18,950 nucleotides of DNA from Pseudomonadota bacterium (GCA_023428365.1 JAEYYQ010000460.1:1-18950), one strand, 5' to 3'; counted from the first letter of the stretch, positions 1 through 7,728 are shown. Translations and numbers: made by a program. The notes: a model not told the origin generated them from the letters alone.

Positions 1-1089
1 AAACGCCGAGATTTTCTGAAGGCATCGGCGGCCGGTGCTGTGGCGACTGCTGCCGTGGCTGCTCCCGCGATCGCGCAGTCAGCGCCGGAAATAAAGTGGC
101 GGTTGACCTCGAGTTTTCCGAAGTCGCTCGACACGGTCTATGGTGGCGGCGAGCAGGTGGCCAAGTATGTCGCCGAAATGACCGATAACAAGTTCCAGAT
201 CCAGGTTTTCGCAGCTGGCGAGATCGTCCCGGGTCTGCAGGCGCTGGATGCGACGTCGAACGGCACCGTGGAGATGAGCCACACCGTCTCCTATTACTAC
301 GTTGGCAAGGATCCGACGTTTGCGATCTTCTCGGCCGTTCCATTCGGTCTCAATACGCGCCAGATGAACTCCTGGTTGATGCAAGGTGGCGGCAACGAAC
401 TCGCTGCGGATTTCTACAAGAAGTACAACGTCACCGCTTTCCCGTGCGGCAATACCGGCACGCAAATGGGTGGTTGGTTCCGTAAGGAGATCAAGACCGT
501 TGCCGATCTCAACGGCTTGAAAATGCGCATCGCCGGTATCGCCGGTCAGGTGATGCAGAAGCTCGGTGTCGTGCCGCAGCAACTTGCCGGCAGCGACGTC
601 TATCCAGCGCTGGAGAAAGGCACCATCGACGCCGTGGAATGGGTCGGCCCCTACGACGACGAGAAGCTCGGTTTCGGCAAGGTTGCGCCATTCTACTACT
701 ATCCCGGCTTTTGGGAGGGAGGTCCGACGGTGCATGCCTTCGTGAACACCGCGAAGTACAACGAGCTGCCGAAATCTTATCAGGAGATTCTGGCGAATGC
801 GGCCGCACACACTAACATGTGGATGACGGCGCGCTACGATATGCAGAACCCTGCCGCCGTGAAGCGTCTCGTGGCGTCCGGTGTCAAGCTGCGTCCGTTC
901 TCGAATGAGATCATGGACGCGGCGCTGAAAGCCACCAATGAGCTGTGGGTTGAGCTTTCCGCCAAGAACCCGGAGTTCAAGAAGACGATCGAGGCGATGC
1001 AGGCGTATCGGAACGATCAGTATCTGTGGTGGCAGGTGGCCGAGTACACCTACGACAGCTTTATGGTCCGCTCACGCGCGCGGGGCTGA
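1..1089 (+). CDS. TRAP transporter substrate-binding protein, TakP/DctP type (5' end cut by window)
   Basis: This is the periplasmic binding protein of a tripartite ATP-independent (TRAP) transporter, which delivers a small carboxylate to a DctQM permease. The reading frame is open from base 1, so the true start lies left of the window; 362 residues are visible. They begin with the twin-arginine motif KRRDFLK, then an Ala-rich hydrophobic stretch and a likely cleavage site at AIA-QS (visible residues 23-27), so export is by Tat in the folded state. Family features are GWFRKEIKTVADLNGLKMR, whose Arg (visible residue 176) sits where the DctP family binds the substrate carboxylate, and the Glu-Trp pair at visible residues 213-214 (AVEW), typical of TakP-like keto-acid binders. 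The gene ends in a strong terminator and converges on dctM/dctQ. Family assignment is firm; a 2-oxo or hydroxy monocarboxylate substrate is inference. Confidence 0.9.
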   Translation, partial: KRRDFLKASAAGAVATAAVAAPAIAQSAPEIKWRLTSSFPKSLDTVYGGGEQVAKYVAEMTDNKFQIQVFAAGEIVPGLQALDATSNGTVEMSHTVSYYYVGKDPTFAIFSAVPFGLNTRQMNSWLMQGGGNELAADFYKKYNVTAFPCGNTGTQMGGWFRKEIKTVADLNGLKMRIAGIAGQVMQKLGVVPQQLAGSDVYPALEKGTIDAVEWVGPYDDEKLGFGKVAPFYYYPGFWEGGPTVHAFVNTAKYNELPKSYQEILANAAAHTNMWMTARYDMQNPAAVKRLVASGVKLRPFSNEIMDAALKATNELWVELSAKNPEFKKTIEAMQAYRNDQYLWWQVAEYTYDSFMVRSRARG

Positions 1090-1115
1090 TCGTCCAAGTC
1101 TCGAGAAGAAACAAG

Positions 1116-1142
1116 AAAACCGGCCTAAATGGCCGGTTTTTT
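1116..1142 (+). terminator. Rho-independent terminator, probably bidirectional
   Basis: A perfect 10-bp stem (AAAACCGGCC, loop TAAAT, GGCCGGTTTT) is followed by a run of six T from 1137 to 1142. It lies 26 bases after the stop of the binding-protein gene. The arm that begins with AAAA gives a T-run on the opposite strand too, so it can also stop transcripts from the converging dctM, which ends at 1177. Confidence 0.9.
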
Positions 1143-1176
1143 ATTGGCAACCCTCGTCTGGTACGGCGGCTTCCAT

Positions 1177-2589
1177 CTACTGCTTGGGCGTGTCGAAGAT
1201 CAGGGGAGGGGGAGCATCGTCAAACGGAATCTCAATCCGGATATTGGACGTGTCGGGTATGCTGGTGTCGATCCAGTAAGTCACCATTTCCGGCCAGAAG
1301 ATCAGGATGGCCACCAGTAGGAGCTGTAAGAACAGCCACGGAATGGCGCCCATGTAGATGTCCGTCGTCTTCACCTCTTTCGGCGCAATGCCGCGCAGAT
1401 AGAACAGCGCGAAACCGAATGGCGGATGCATGAACGACGTCTGCATGTTCACGCACAACAGCACGCCGAACCACACCAGATCGATACCGAGGGACGTCGC
1501 GACCGGTGCCAGCAGCGGCACGATGATGAAGGCGATCTCGAAGAAGTCGAGGAAGAACGCCAGGAAGAATACAAAGACGTTTACGAAAATCAGGAAGCCG
1601 GTTGCGCCGCCAGGCAGGCTAGTCAGCAGATGCTCGATCCAGCGCGAGCCATCCATGCCCTGGAAGACAAGACTGAAGCATGTCGCGCCGATCAGGATGA
1701 ACACGACCATCGCCGTCAGGCGCATCGTTGAGTTCATCGCCTGCTCGATCAATGGCCAACTCAGACGACGGTGCAGTGCGGCCAGACCCATGGCGCCCAC
1801 CGCGCCCATCGCGCCGGCTTCCGTTGGCGTGGCGAGGCCCATGGCCAGCGTGCCCAGTACGAGGAAGATCAGCACGATCGACGGGATCATGCCCCACAGC
1901 ACCCGGCTGACGAGTTTCCAGCTCATCGGCTCGCGCTCGTCTTCGGGTATCGGTGGCATCGTCTCCGGGCGCAGCCGCGACATCGCGAAGATGAACAGCA
2001 AGAAAATCGCGATCTGCATGAACGAGGGGCCGATGGCGCCCAGGTACATGTCGCCGACGGAGCGGCCGAGCTGATCGGCAAGCACGATCAGAACGAGCGA
2101 GGGCGGGATGACCTGGGTGATCGTTCCGGAGGCCGCAATAACGCCGGTGGCTAATCGCAGATTATAACCGTAGCGCATCATGATCGGCAGGGAGATCACG
2201 CCCATGGCGATGACCGAAGCGGCGACTGTGCCGGTAATGGCGCCAAGGACCGCACCGACGATAATCACCGCATAAGCGAGGCCGCCGGGATATTTGCCGA
2301 ACAGTTGGCCGGTACCTTCCAGCAGATCCTCGGCAAGCCCACAGCGTTCAAGAACAGCGCCCATGAACGTGAAAAACGGAATCGCGAGCAGCAGATCATT
2401 CGAGATGATGCCGAAGAAACGGAAAGGAAGGGCCTGCAAGAACGCCGGATCAAAATGGCCGGTAAAAATGCCGAGGATGCCGAAGAACAATCCAACCGCC
2501 GCCACCGAGAAGGCGACAGGAAACCCGATCAGCATGAAGAAGAGCATGCTGCCGAACATCAGGGGTGGCATGATGCCGTAGGAAAACAT
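1177..2589 (-). CDS. dctM: TRAP transporter large permease subunit (DctM family)
   Basis: DctM is the large inner-membrane subunit of a TRAP transporter and carries the substrate path, driven by a Na+ or H+ gradient. The 470-residue protein is hydrophobic throughout with about 12 membrane segments. Family motifs are visible: an N-terminal MLIGFPVAFSVAAVG segment, a central GTITQVIPPSLVLIVLAD region (about residues 155-172), and GLATPTEAGAMGA in the second half, matching the GxxTPTEA signature. Length is near the usual 430-470. An AGGA about 12 bases before the ATG at 2589 is a plausible ribosome site. It follows dctQ by 35 bases in the same operon. No binding-protein gene lies on this strand next to it; the convergent gene at 1-1089 is the nearest candidate partner. 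Family membership is certain, the substrate unknown. Confidence 0.93.
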   Translation of the reverse strand: MFSYGIMPPLMFGSMLFFMLIGFPVAFSVAAVGLFFGILGIFTGHFDPAFLQALPFRFFGIISNDLLLAIPFFTFMGAVLERCGLAEDLLEGTGQLFGKYPGGLAYAVIIVGAVLGAITGTVAASVIAMGVISLPIMMRYGYNLRLATGVIAASGTITQVIPPSLVLIVLADQLGRSVGDMYLGAIGPSFMQIAIFLLFIFAMSRLRPETMPPIPEDEREPMSWKLVSRVLWGMIPSIVLIFLVLGTLAMGLATPTEAGAMGAVGAMGLAALHRRLSWPLIEQAMNSTMRLTAMVVFILIGATCFSLVFQGMDGSRWIEHLLTSLPGGATGFLIFVNVFVFFLAFFLDFFEIAFIIVPLLAPVATSLGIDLVWFGVLLCVNMQTSFMHPPFGFALFYLRGIAPKEVKTTDIYMGAIPWLFLQLLLVAILIFWPEMVTYWIDTSIPDTSNIRIEIPFDDAPPPLIFDTPKQ

Positions 2590-2624
2590 CGCGATCGCGG
2601 ATCCTGCTGTGAGGCCAGACTATA

Positions 2625-3206
2625 TTATTGCAGGGGAGCTTCGTAATTGGTGTTGAGGCTGGTTGCTCCAGTGAGCGCCGCAACCCGCTTGATCAATTCC
2701 GATATGCCCTGCAGGAACACAAGCGCGAACCCAAGTGGCAGAACGGCCTTGACCGGCCACAGGATGAGGCCGCCAGCGTTGTTGGAATACTCTTGAGACA
2801 GAAACGAATTCAGAAAAAACGGCCACGTCAGATAAATGAAGTAGGCCGTAACGGGCAGCAGGAACAGGCAAAGCCCGAAGACATCGATCCAAAGCCGCGC
2901 GCGATCGGACACTGACGAATACAGCAGGTCGACACGCACGTGTTCATTGGTGAGCAGAGTTTGTGCCGCGCCCAACAGCACCATGCCACCGAACATGTAC
3001 CACTGGACTTCCAGCAAGCTGTTGGAGCTGTAGCTGAAGAGATATCGGACGGTTGCGTTGCCAGCACTGACGAGACAGGCGAGGAGCACCAGCCATTTTG
3101 CGACAAATCCGGCCGCGTTGCTGAGGGCGTCGACTGCGCGACTGACACTTAAAAGAAACTGCACCGATCCTGCCTTGCTGACACTTCGTGTGGGGGCCTT
3201 TGCCAT
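2625..3206 (-). CDS. dctQ: TRAP transporter small permease subunit (DctQ family)
   Basis: DctQ is the four-helix small membrane subunit that pairs with DctM. The 193-residue protein shows four hydrophobic segments near residues 33-52, 68-86, 106-128 and 148-168. The conserved LLTNEHVRVDLLYSS stretch after the second helix corresponds to the xxxHVRVDxxY signature of DctQ proteins. It is the first gene of a two-gene operon with dctM. The ATG at 3206 has no clear Shine-Dalgarno sequence in front of it; GGGCC lies about 9 bases upstream. The 22 residues before the hydrophobic region are polar and basic, normal for a cytoplasmic N-terminus. Family assignment is secure; the start is a little less so because no better in-frame start lies before the first helix. 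Confidence 0.88.
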   Translation of the reverse strand: MAKAPTRSVSKAGSVQFLLSVSRAVDALSNAAGFVAKWLVLLACLVSAGNATVRYLFSYSSNSLLEVQWYMFGGMVLLGAAQTLLTNEHVRVDLLYSSVSDRARLWIDVFGLCLFLLPVTAYFIYLTWPFFLNSFLSQEYSNNAGGLILWPVKAVLPLGFALVFLQGISELIKRVAALTGATSLNTNYEAPLQ

Positions 3207-3218
3207 GTTTCAAGGCCC

Positions 3219-3248
3219 GTTGCACCGCGTAATTGGTCTAATTGTCAA
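3219..3248 (-). promoter_or_regulatory. candidate promoter for dctQ-dctM
   Basis: Read on the minus strand there is a perfect -35 hexamer TTGACA (3248 down to 3243). An 18-base spacer leads to a poor -10 TGCAAC (3224 down to 3219). Transcription from it would start only a few bases before the dctQ ATG, so the leader would be very short. The -35 match is seen; its use as a promoter is a guess. Confidence 0.25.
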
Positions 3249-3255
3249 GCGCGAA

Positions 3256-3264
3256 TGGTATGAT
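3256..3264 (+). promoter_or_regulatory. candidate extended -10 promoter element for chrA
   Basis: The sequence TGGTATGAT fits an extended -10 element (TGnTATAAT with one mismatch). It lies about 80 bases before the chrA start, giving a leader of about 75 bases. The best upstream hexamer, TTGGTC at 3233-3238, is at a long spacing of 20, which an extended -10 could tolerate. It sits just beside the candidate dctQ -35 on the other strand. Confidence 0.35.
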
Positions 3265-3346
3265 GGGCAACCCGGTTATGTGTCTATTCAGTGTCATCTA
3301 CGGAAGGTAAGGGGGCCTGATACGCAACGAGTGTCGCCTCTAACGC

Positions 3347-4585
3347 ATGCCGGAGACATCATTGGGAAACACTGAGCAACGAAAGGGCGATGAATCCGAG
3401 GTATCGAGCGCCCTGGAGGTCTTCCTGGTTTTTCTGCGACTGGGCCTCACGTCCTTTGGCGGTCCAGTGGCGCATCTCGGCTATTTCCGTGAGGAGTTCG
3501 TTGCCCGCCGCAAATGGCTCGACGAGCACGTCTACGCGGACCTCGTCGCACTTTGTCAGTTTTTGCCAGGTCCGGCCAGCAGTCAGGTCGGAATGGCGAT
3601 TGGTCTGACGCGTGCCGGTTACGTTGGAGCGTTGGCGGCCTGGACGGCGTTCACGCTCCCGTCCGCCATTGCGCTTGTGCTGTTTGCGTATGGTGTCAGC
3701 GCACTGGGCGGCGCGGCCGGCAGTGCCTGGCTTCATGGTCTGAAAATCGCCGCTGTCGCGATCGTCGCGCAGGCCGTTCTCGGCATGATGCGTACGCTCG
3801 CACCGGATCGAGCGCGCGCGACCCTTGCGGTTGCGGCCGCGATCGTGGCGCTTGCGGTCCCGACCGTATGGGGGCAGGTCGGCGCGATCGTGCTGGGAGG
3901 TATCGTCGGGTTTGTTCTTTTGCGGTCCAACAACGTCCCGATGGCTCAGGCCGCAATGCCGCTGTCGGTGAGCCGAACAGCAGGTGTAACGGCGCTGCTC
4001 GTGTTTTTCGGTCTGCTGATTGGGTTGCCGATCCTGGCCGCAGATACGACCCATCAGTCGATTGCGCTCGTAGATTCCTTTTACCGCGCCGGTTCGCTCG
4101 TCTTCGGCGGTGGCCATGTCGTCCTGCCGTTGTTGCAAGCCGAGGTCGTGCCGTCCGGCTGGGTGACGAACGATCAGTTTCTCGCAGGCTACGGTGCGGC
4201 TCAGGCCGTCCCGGGGCCGCTCTTTACGTTTGCCGCCTATCTCGGTGCGGTCATCGGCGGTTGGCCGACGGCTGCGGTGTGCCTCCTGGCTGTCTTTCTG
4301 CCGTCGTTCCTTCTGGTTGTCGGCGTTTTGCCGTTCTGGGAAGAATTGCGCAGCAAAATGTGGGCGCAATCGGCGCTTCGCGGGATCAACGCGGCCGTCG
4401 TCGGTCTGCTTCTCGCAGCCCTTTACAATCCAGTTTGGATCGCGGGCATCACGAGCCCCGGTGACTTTGCGATCGGCATTGCGGCGTTCTTGGCGCTGTT
4501 CATCTGGAACGTGACGCCTTGGCTGGTGGTGTTGCTGAGCGCGTTGGCAGCGGGCGTTCTGGCCTCGTTGGTACCACTGCTATGA
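3347..4585 (+). CDS. chrA: chromate transporter, ChrA (CHR) family, two-domain form
   Basis: ChrA proteins are inner-membrane anion exporters of the CHR family, best known for pumping chromate out. This 412-residue protein is the full two-domain form. The first half holds RLGLTSFGGPVAHLGYFREE (31-50) and CQFLPGPASSQVGMAIG (70-86). The second half repeats the pattern with FGGGHVVLPLLQAEVV (253-268) and YGAAQAVPGPLFTFAAYLG (282-300). About ten hydrophobic segments are visible. The ATG at 3347 has no Shine-Dalgarno sequence, whereas an in-frame TTG at 3362 has GGAG (3352-3355) six bases before it, so translation may begin there. The gene stands alone on its strand, diverges from dctQ, and ends 16 bases from the converging adaptor gene. 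Family is sure; true chromate resistance as opposed to another oxyanion is unproven. Confidence 0.92.
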   Translation: MPETSLGNTEQRKGDESEVSSALEVFLVFLRLGLTSFGGPVAHLGYFREEFVARRKWLDEHVYADLVALCQFLPGPASSQVGMAIGLTRAGYVGALAAWTAFTLPSAIALVLFAYGVSALGGAAGSAWLHGLKIAAVAIVAQAVLGMMRTLAPDRARATLAVAAAIVALAVPTVWGQVGAIVLGGIVGFVLLRSNNVPMAQAAMPLSVSRTAGVTALLVFFGLLIGLPILAADTTHQSIALVDSFYRAGSLVFGGGHVVLPLLQAEVVPSGWVTNDQFLAGYGAAQAVPGPLFTFAAYLGAVIGGWPTAAVCLLAVFLPSFLLVVGVLPFWEELRSKMWAQSALRGINAAVVGLLLAALYNPVWIAGITSPGDFAIGIAAFLALFIWNVTPWLVVLLSALAAGVLASLVPLL

Positions 4586-4601
4586 CGCACTGCAGAACGA
4601 T

Positions 4602-5441
4602 CTAGTCAGGCAGGAAAACCCGCACGGGCTGCTCGTGGCGGATAACTGGCGGGAGATCGACGCTGTCTAACCGGAGTCGGGCGACGGGATTGGTGTCCTT
4701 CGATGCCGGAGGTACCAGGACCACTCTCAAGCGTGCTGTCCGCCGTTCACCATCCGCAATGGCATAGCTAATGTTCTGCCCTGACTTCAATCGATCAAGA
4801 TCGGCCTGCGGGAGTTTGACTGCGATCTCAACTTGGCTGAGGTCCAGAAGCGTCAGAAGGTCAGGTGATCGCTGCGTCACCGCCGCACCGACGTTTGTCA
4901 GCACGTCGAGAACCAAGCCATCATAGGGCGCCTTGATCTCGGCCATCCGAATTTCGAGATCGATGCGTGCGATCTCCGCCTCGACGCGGTTCGCGCTGCT
5001 TTGGGCACTTTCAAGGCTGCTTTTTGCGGATTGCAGTGCCACTTCGCCATCCTCGAACGCCGCGCGATTGAAGGATGGGGAGTTTTTGAGGCCGGCGCGG
5101 CGATCATAATCGAGCTGCGCCCTCGCCACGGCGGATTTCGCCACTTCGACAGCAGCCCTGGCTTCCTCCAGTGCGCGCTGTCCGATCAGCCGGTCGGCCT
5201 GCAGTTGCTCGACGTCTAGTCGCGCCAGCAGATCACCCGCTTTCACTTTGTCCCCGACGCGGACGTTCATTTCCTTCACGCCCTGCGACCGCTCCCCGGT
5301 CATTTGGGCCGAGATATGTCCGCGCTGATCGGCGACGAGTGTGCCTTCGACGGTCTTTTCGGCCAGGGCGGCCTGCGATCCGGCGCCAATAGCAACGGCT
5401 AACGCAAGGCTCCAAACTATAAATCGCTTTTTGGCGCTCAT
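4602..5441 (-). CDS. HlyD-like periplasmic adaptor (membrane fusion protein), orphan
   Basis: This resembles the periplasmic adaptor of RND or ABC export systems, which links an inner-membrane pump to an outer-membrane channel. From the ATG at 5441 it has 279 residues. This start is preferred because it begins directly with a Sec-type signal (SAKKRFIVW, hydrophobic core, cleavage ALA-EK near 27); the frame extends 21 codons further upstream but would bury the signal. Two lipoyl half-motifs are visible, VGDKVKAGDLLARLD (62-76) and IKAPYDGLVLDVLTNVGAAV (169-188). They flank a Lys/Glu/Ala-rich helical hairpin (about 80-168), and a short beta-barrel part runs to the C-terminus. It is shorter than most adaptors (350-400), lacking most of the membrane-proximal domain. 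No pump or outer-membrane gene is adjacent. Fold confident, partner unknown. Confidence 0.82.
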   Translation of the reverse strand: MSAKKRFIVWSLALAVAIGAGSQAALAEKTVEGTLVADQRGHISAQMTGERSQGVKEMNVRVGDKVKAGDLLARLDVEQLQADRLIGQRALEEARAAVEVAKSAVARAQLDYDRRAGLKNSPSFNRAAFEDGEVALQSAKSSLESAQSSANRVEAEIARIDLEIRMAEIKAPYDGLVLDVLTNVGAAVTQRSPDLLTLLDLSQVEIAVKLPQADLDRLKSGQNISYAIADGERRTARLRVVLVPPASKDTNPVARLRLDSVDLPPVIRHEQPVRVFLPD

Positions 5442-5796
5442 CGAAAAGCCCGCTCTACCGACGCAATACCGGTGGGTTTTGGTTGTCCCAACATAACCTG
5501 TCATGCTTGTTTGTAGGGCGACAAGACAGAAATGCCCGATTGGTGACTCGCACGTCCCATCGCCGCCGCCGCGTTCTCATCCACACCTAAAGTTTTGCTC
5601 TGAAATCGCTTACTTCGCTCGGTAGCGTTCCCGCCTATCGCGAAGCGGGATATTTCGGCGTTCGTGCTGTCCTCGCAGCTTGCCCCCTGCGAAAGTCGGA
5701 TGGCGGCTTTCCCGCTTGCAACTGTCAAAACGCGGAACTACAGCTTCAAAGCAATAACAAGGCATCTGAATGCCGCTATTGAAACGGAGGAAACTG
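5442..5796. other. 355-base divergent gap between the adaptor and the second TRAP operon
   Basis: No convincing gene lies here; the short frames that cross it have no recognisable features and poor starts. It should carry promoters for both flanking genes. A weak + strand candidate is TTGCAA (5716-5721) and TACAGC (5739-5744), spaced 17. A minus-strand candidate for the adaptor is TTGGGA to TATTGC, also spaced 17, within about 45 bases of its ATG. A small inverted repeat CCCGC/GCGGG at 5630-5634 and 5645-5649 surrounds TCGCGA. None of these is strong. Confidence 0.4.
5786..5790 (+). promoter_or_regulatory. ribosome binding site that fixes the binding-protein start
   Basis: GGAGG lies six bases before the ATG at 5797. 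It decides for that start over the in-frame ATG at 5770, which has no such site and would put nine extra residues before the Tat signal. Confidence 0.8.
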
Positions 5797-6939
5797 ATGA
5801 TTACCAAGAAACTGGCAAAGGTCTTCCAATCCAGACGCCGATTTTTGATGGGCACCGGCGCTGCTGCGGCTGCAACGGTCGCGGCCCCGGCGGTCGTCAA
5901 GGCCCAAGGTCCTGTCAGCATGCGCTGGCAGAGCACGTGGCCGTCTAAAGACATCTTCCACGAATATGCGCTCGACTTCGCCAAGAAGGTCAATGACATG
6001 ACCGGTGGCGACCTCAAGATCGAGGTGCTGCCGGCTGGCGCGGTTGTGCCGGCGTTCGGTTTGCTCGACGCCGTCTCCAAAGGCACGCTCGATGGTGGCC
6101 ATGGCGTGCTTGTTTATCACTATGGCAAGCAGTCGGCGTTGGCGCTGTGGGGCTCTGGCCCGGGTTATGCGATGGACGCCAACATGCTGTTGGCCTGGCA
6201 TAAGTACGGCGGTGGCAAGGAACTGCTCGAAAAACTTTACAACTCAATCGGCGCCAACGTTGTGTCGTTCCCCTACGGACCGATGCCGACACAGCCTCTC
6301 GGCTGGTTCAAGAAGCCGTTGACGAAGATCGAGGACTTCAAGGGCCTCAAGTTCCGGACCGTTGGTATCTCGATCGACCTGTTCACGGGACTGGGCGCTG
6401 CCGTCAACGCGCTGCCGGGCGGCGAGATCGTCTCTGCGATGGATCGCGGTCTCCTCGATGCGGCCGAATTTAATAACGCCAGCTCCGATCGGGTGCTCGG
6501 CTTCCCGGACGTGTCGAAGGTCTGCATGCTGCAAAGCTATCATCAGAATGCTGAGCAGTTCGAAATCATGTTCAATAAGACCAAGTTCGATGCGCTGCCG
6601 ACGAGCATGAAGTCTATCATCGAAAGCGCCGTCGATGCCGCATCGGCGGAGATGTCCTGGAAGGCGATCGACCGCTATTCCAAGGACTATGAGACCATGC
6701 GCACGCAGGATAAGGTCGCGTTCTACAAGACGCCTGATGCGATCCTGAAGCGCCAGCTCGAACTCTACGACGAGGTCGCCCAGAAGAAGTCGGCCGAAAA
6801 CCCGCTCTTCAAGGAGATTGTGGACAGCCAGATCGCTTTCGCGCGCCGCGCTACGCAGTGGGAGCAGGATACGGTGGTCGGACGTCGTATGGCCTATGAC
6901 CACTACTTCGGTCCGCAGGGCGTGGCCAAGAAGGGCTGA
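5797..6939 (+). CDS. TRAP transporter substrate-binding protein, DctP/TakP family, Tat-exported
   Basis: This is the periplasmic binding protein of the second TRAP system and first gene of a three-gene operon. The 380-residue product starts with a Tat signal (SRRRFLMG, residues 12-19), an Ala-rich core, and probable cleavage at VKA-QG (36/37). The mature part has the DctP fold: LPAGAVVPAFGLLDAVSKGT (78-97), QPLGWFKKPLTKIEDF (166-181), and FRTVGI with Arg187 at the expected carboxylate-binding position. LLDAAEFNN (219-227) carries Glu224-Phe225, where the first binding protein of this window has Glu-Trp. That change and overall divergence suggest a different ligand from the first system. A strong hairpin separates it from dctQ, a layout that would let it be made in excess. 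Family certain; substrate (hydroxy- or keto-acid) inferred. Confidence 0.93.
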   Translation: MITKKLAKVFQSRRRFLMGTGAAAAATVAAPAVVKAQGPVSMRWQSTWPSKDIFHEYALDFAKKVNDMTGGDLKIEVLPAGAVVPAFGLLDAVSKGTLDGGHGVLVYHYGKQSALALWGSGPGYAMDANMLLAWHKYGGGKELLEKLYNSIGANVVSFPYGPMPTQPLGWFKKPLTKIEDFKGLKFRTVGISIDLFTGLGAAVNALPGGEIVSAMDRGLLDAAEFNNASSDRVLGFPDVSKVCMLQSYHQNAEQFEIMFNKTKFDALPTSMKSIIESAVDAASAEMSWKAIDRYSKDYETMRTQDKVAFYKTPDAILKRQLELYDEVAQKKSAENPLFKEIVDSQIAFARRATQWEQDTVVGRRMAYDHYFGPQGVAKKG

Positions 6940-6961
6940 CGGCTGTTGTTTTGACATGATG

Positions 6962-7000
6962 GTCGGGGCATCGACGGGGGACAACCCTCGATGCCCCGAC
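6962..7000 (+). repeat. strong intercistronic hairpin between binding-protein gene and dctQ
   Basis: A perfect 13-bp inverted repeat (GTCGGGGCATCGA at 6962-6974, its complement at 6988-7000) encloses a 13-base loop. The stem can extend by three G-C pairs after one bulged base. There is no T-run after it, so it looks like an mRNA-stabilising or attenuating hairpin, not a complete terminator. It begins 22 bases after the binding-protein stop codon and ends 62 bases before the dctQ start. Confidence 0.8.
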
Positions 7001-7062
7001 TCATGCCTGCCGGTCGCCTTTTGGCGCCGTCCGGTTGCTCGGCCAGAAGAGGTTCATCCTGG

Positions 7063-7728
7063 ATGACAGTGGAAAAGTTTCTGCACACGATCGACGGGAT
7101 CAGTACGTGGGTTGGCAAGGCTGCCGCGTGGCTGATCTTTCTATTGATGGTTGTCGTGTGCGTCGAGGTGTTCAAGCGCTATGCGATGAATGCTCCAACC
7201 GCGTGGATCTTCGACGCCAGCAACATGCTGTACGGTACGGCATTCATGCTCTGCGGCGCCTATACGCTGGCGCAGAACGCACACGTGCGCGGCGATTTTC
7301 TTTACAGCTCAATGCGACCGCGCATGCGGGCCGCTATCGATCTCGTGCTGTATTTTCTGTTTTTCCTGCCAGGCATTCTGGCCCTGGTTTATGCCGGCAT
7401 TTCATTCGCGGAAGATTCCTGGCGTATCAATGAACTGACGACGGTTGGTTCGGGGCCGCCTGTCTATCCCTTCAAGACCATCATTCCGATTGCTGGCGCA
7501 CTCGTCCTGCTGCAAGGCGTAGCGGAAGTCGTGCGCAGCATTGTGTGTCTCAAGACGGGTGAGTGGCCGAGCAGGCTACGTGACGTCAACGAGATCGACG
7601 TCGTCGAGGAGCAACTCCAGAACAGCGAACTCGTCGATGAGGAAAGCCGGCGTCGAGCCATCGAGAAGGTCAAGGAAATTGAAGAATCCGCCCGTCAGCG
7701 CGGCATGGGTGAGGGCAATCCGCTATGA
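7063..7728 (+). CDS. dctQ: TRAP transporter small permease subunit (DctQ family)
   Basis: This is the small membrane subunit of the second TRAP transporter. From ATG 7063 it has 221 residues. This start is chosen because AGAAGAGG (7046-7053) precedes it at normal spacing and the protein then begins like other DctQ proteins. An in-frame ATG at 6991 lies inside the right arm of the hairpin and would add an unlikely 24-residue leader. Four hydrophobic segments lie near 20-35, 54-70, 91-112 and 138-155. The family signature appears as LAQNAHVRGDFLYSS (69-83). After about residue 165 there is a highly charged, probably helical tail rich in Glu, Lys and Arg that most DctQ proteins lack. It overlaps dctM by four bases (ATGA), so the two are translationally coupled. 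Confidence 0.9.
   Translation: MTVEKFLHTIDGISTWVGKAAAWLIFLLMVVVCVEVFKRYAMNAPTAWIFDASNMLYGTAFMLCGAYTLAQNAHVRGDFLYSSMRPRMRAAIDLVLYFLFFLPGILALVYAGISFAEDSWRINELTTVGSGPPVYPFKTIIPIAGALVLLQGVAEVVRSIVCLKTGEWPSRLRDVNEIDVVEEQLQNSELVDEESRRRAIEKVKEIEESARQRGMGEGNPL

Noticed and set aside
3359..4369. Long 336-residue frame on the minus strand inside chrA
   Set aside because: It is opposite a clear chrA gene, is dominated by Arg, Gln, Asp and His with no fold-like pattern, and has no ribosome site. High GC content makes such antisense frames common.
5501..5728. Small minus-strand frame of 75 residues in the divergent gap
   Set aside because: It has no ribosome site, no recognisable feature and atypical composition. 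It lies where promoters are expected.
6244..6984. 246-residue minus-strand frame opposite the second binding-protein gene
   Set aside because: It is a shadow frame with His, Arg and Leu repeats typical of reversed coding sequence, and its start lies in the hairpin region.
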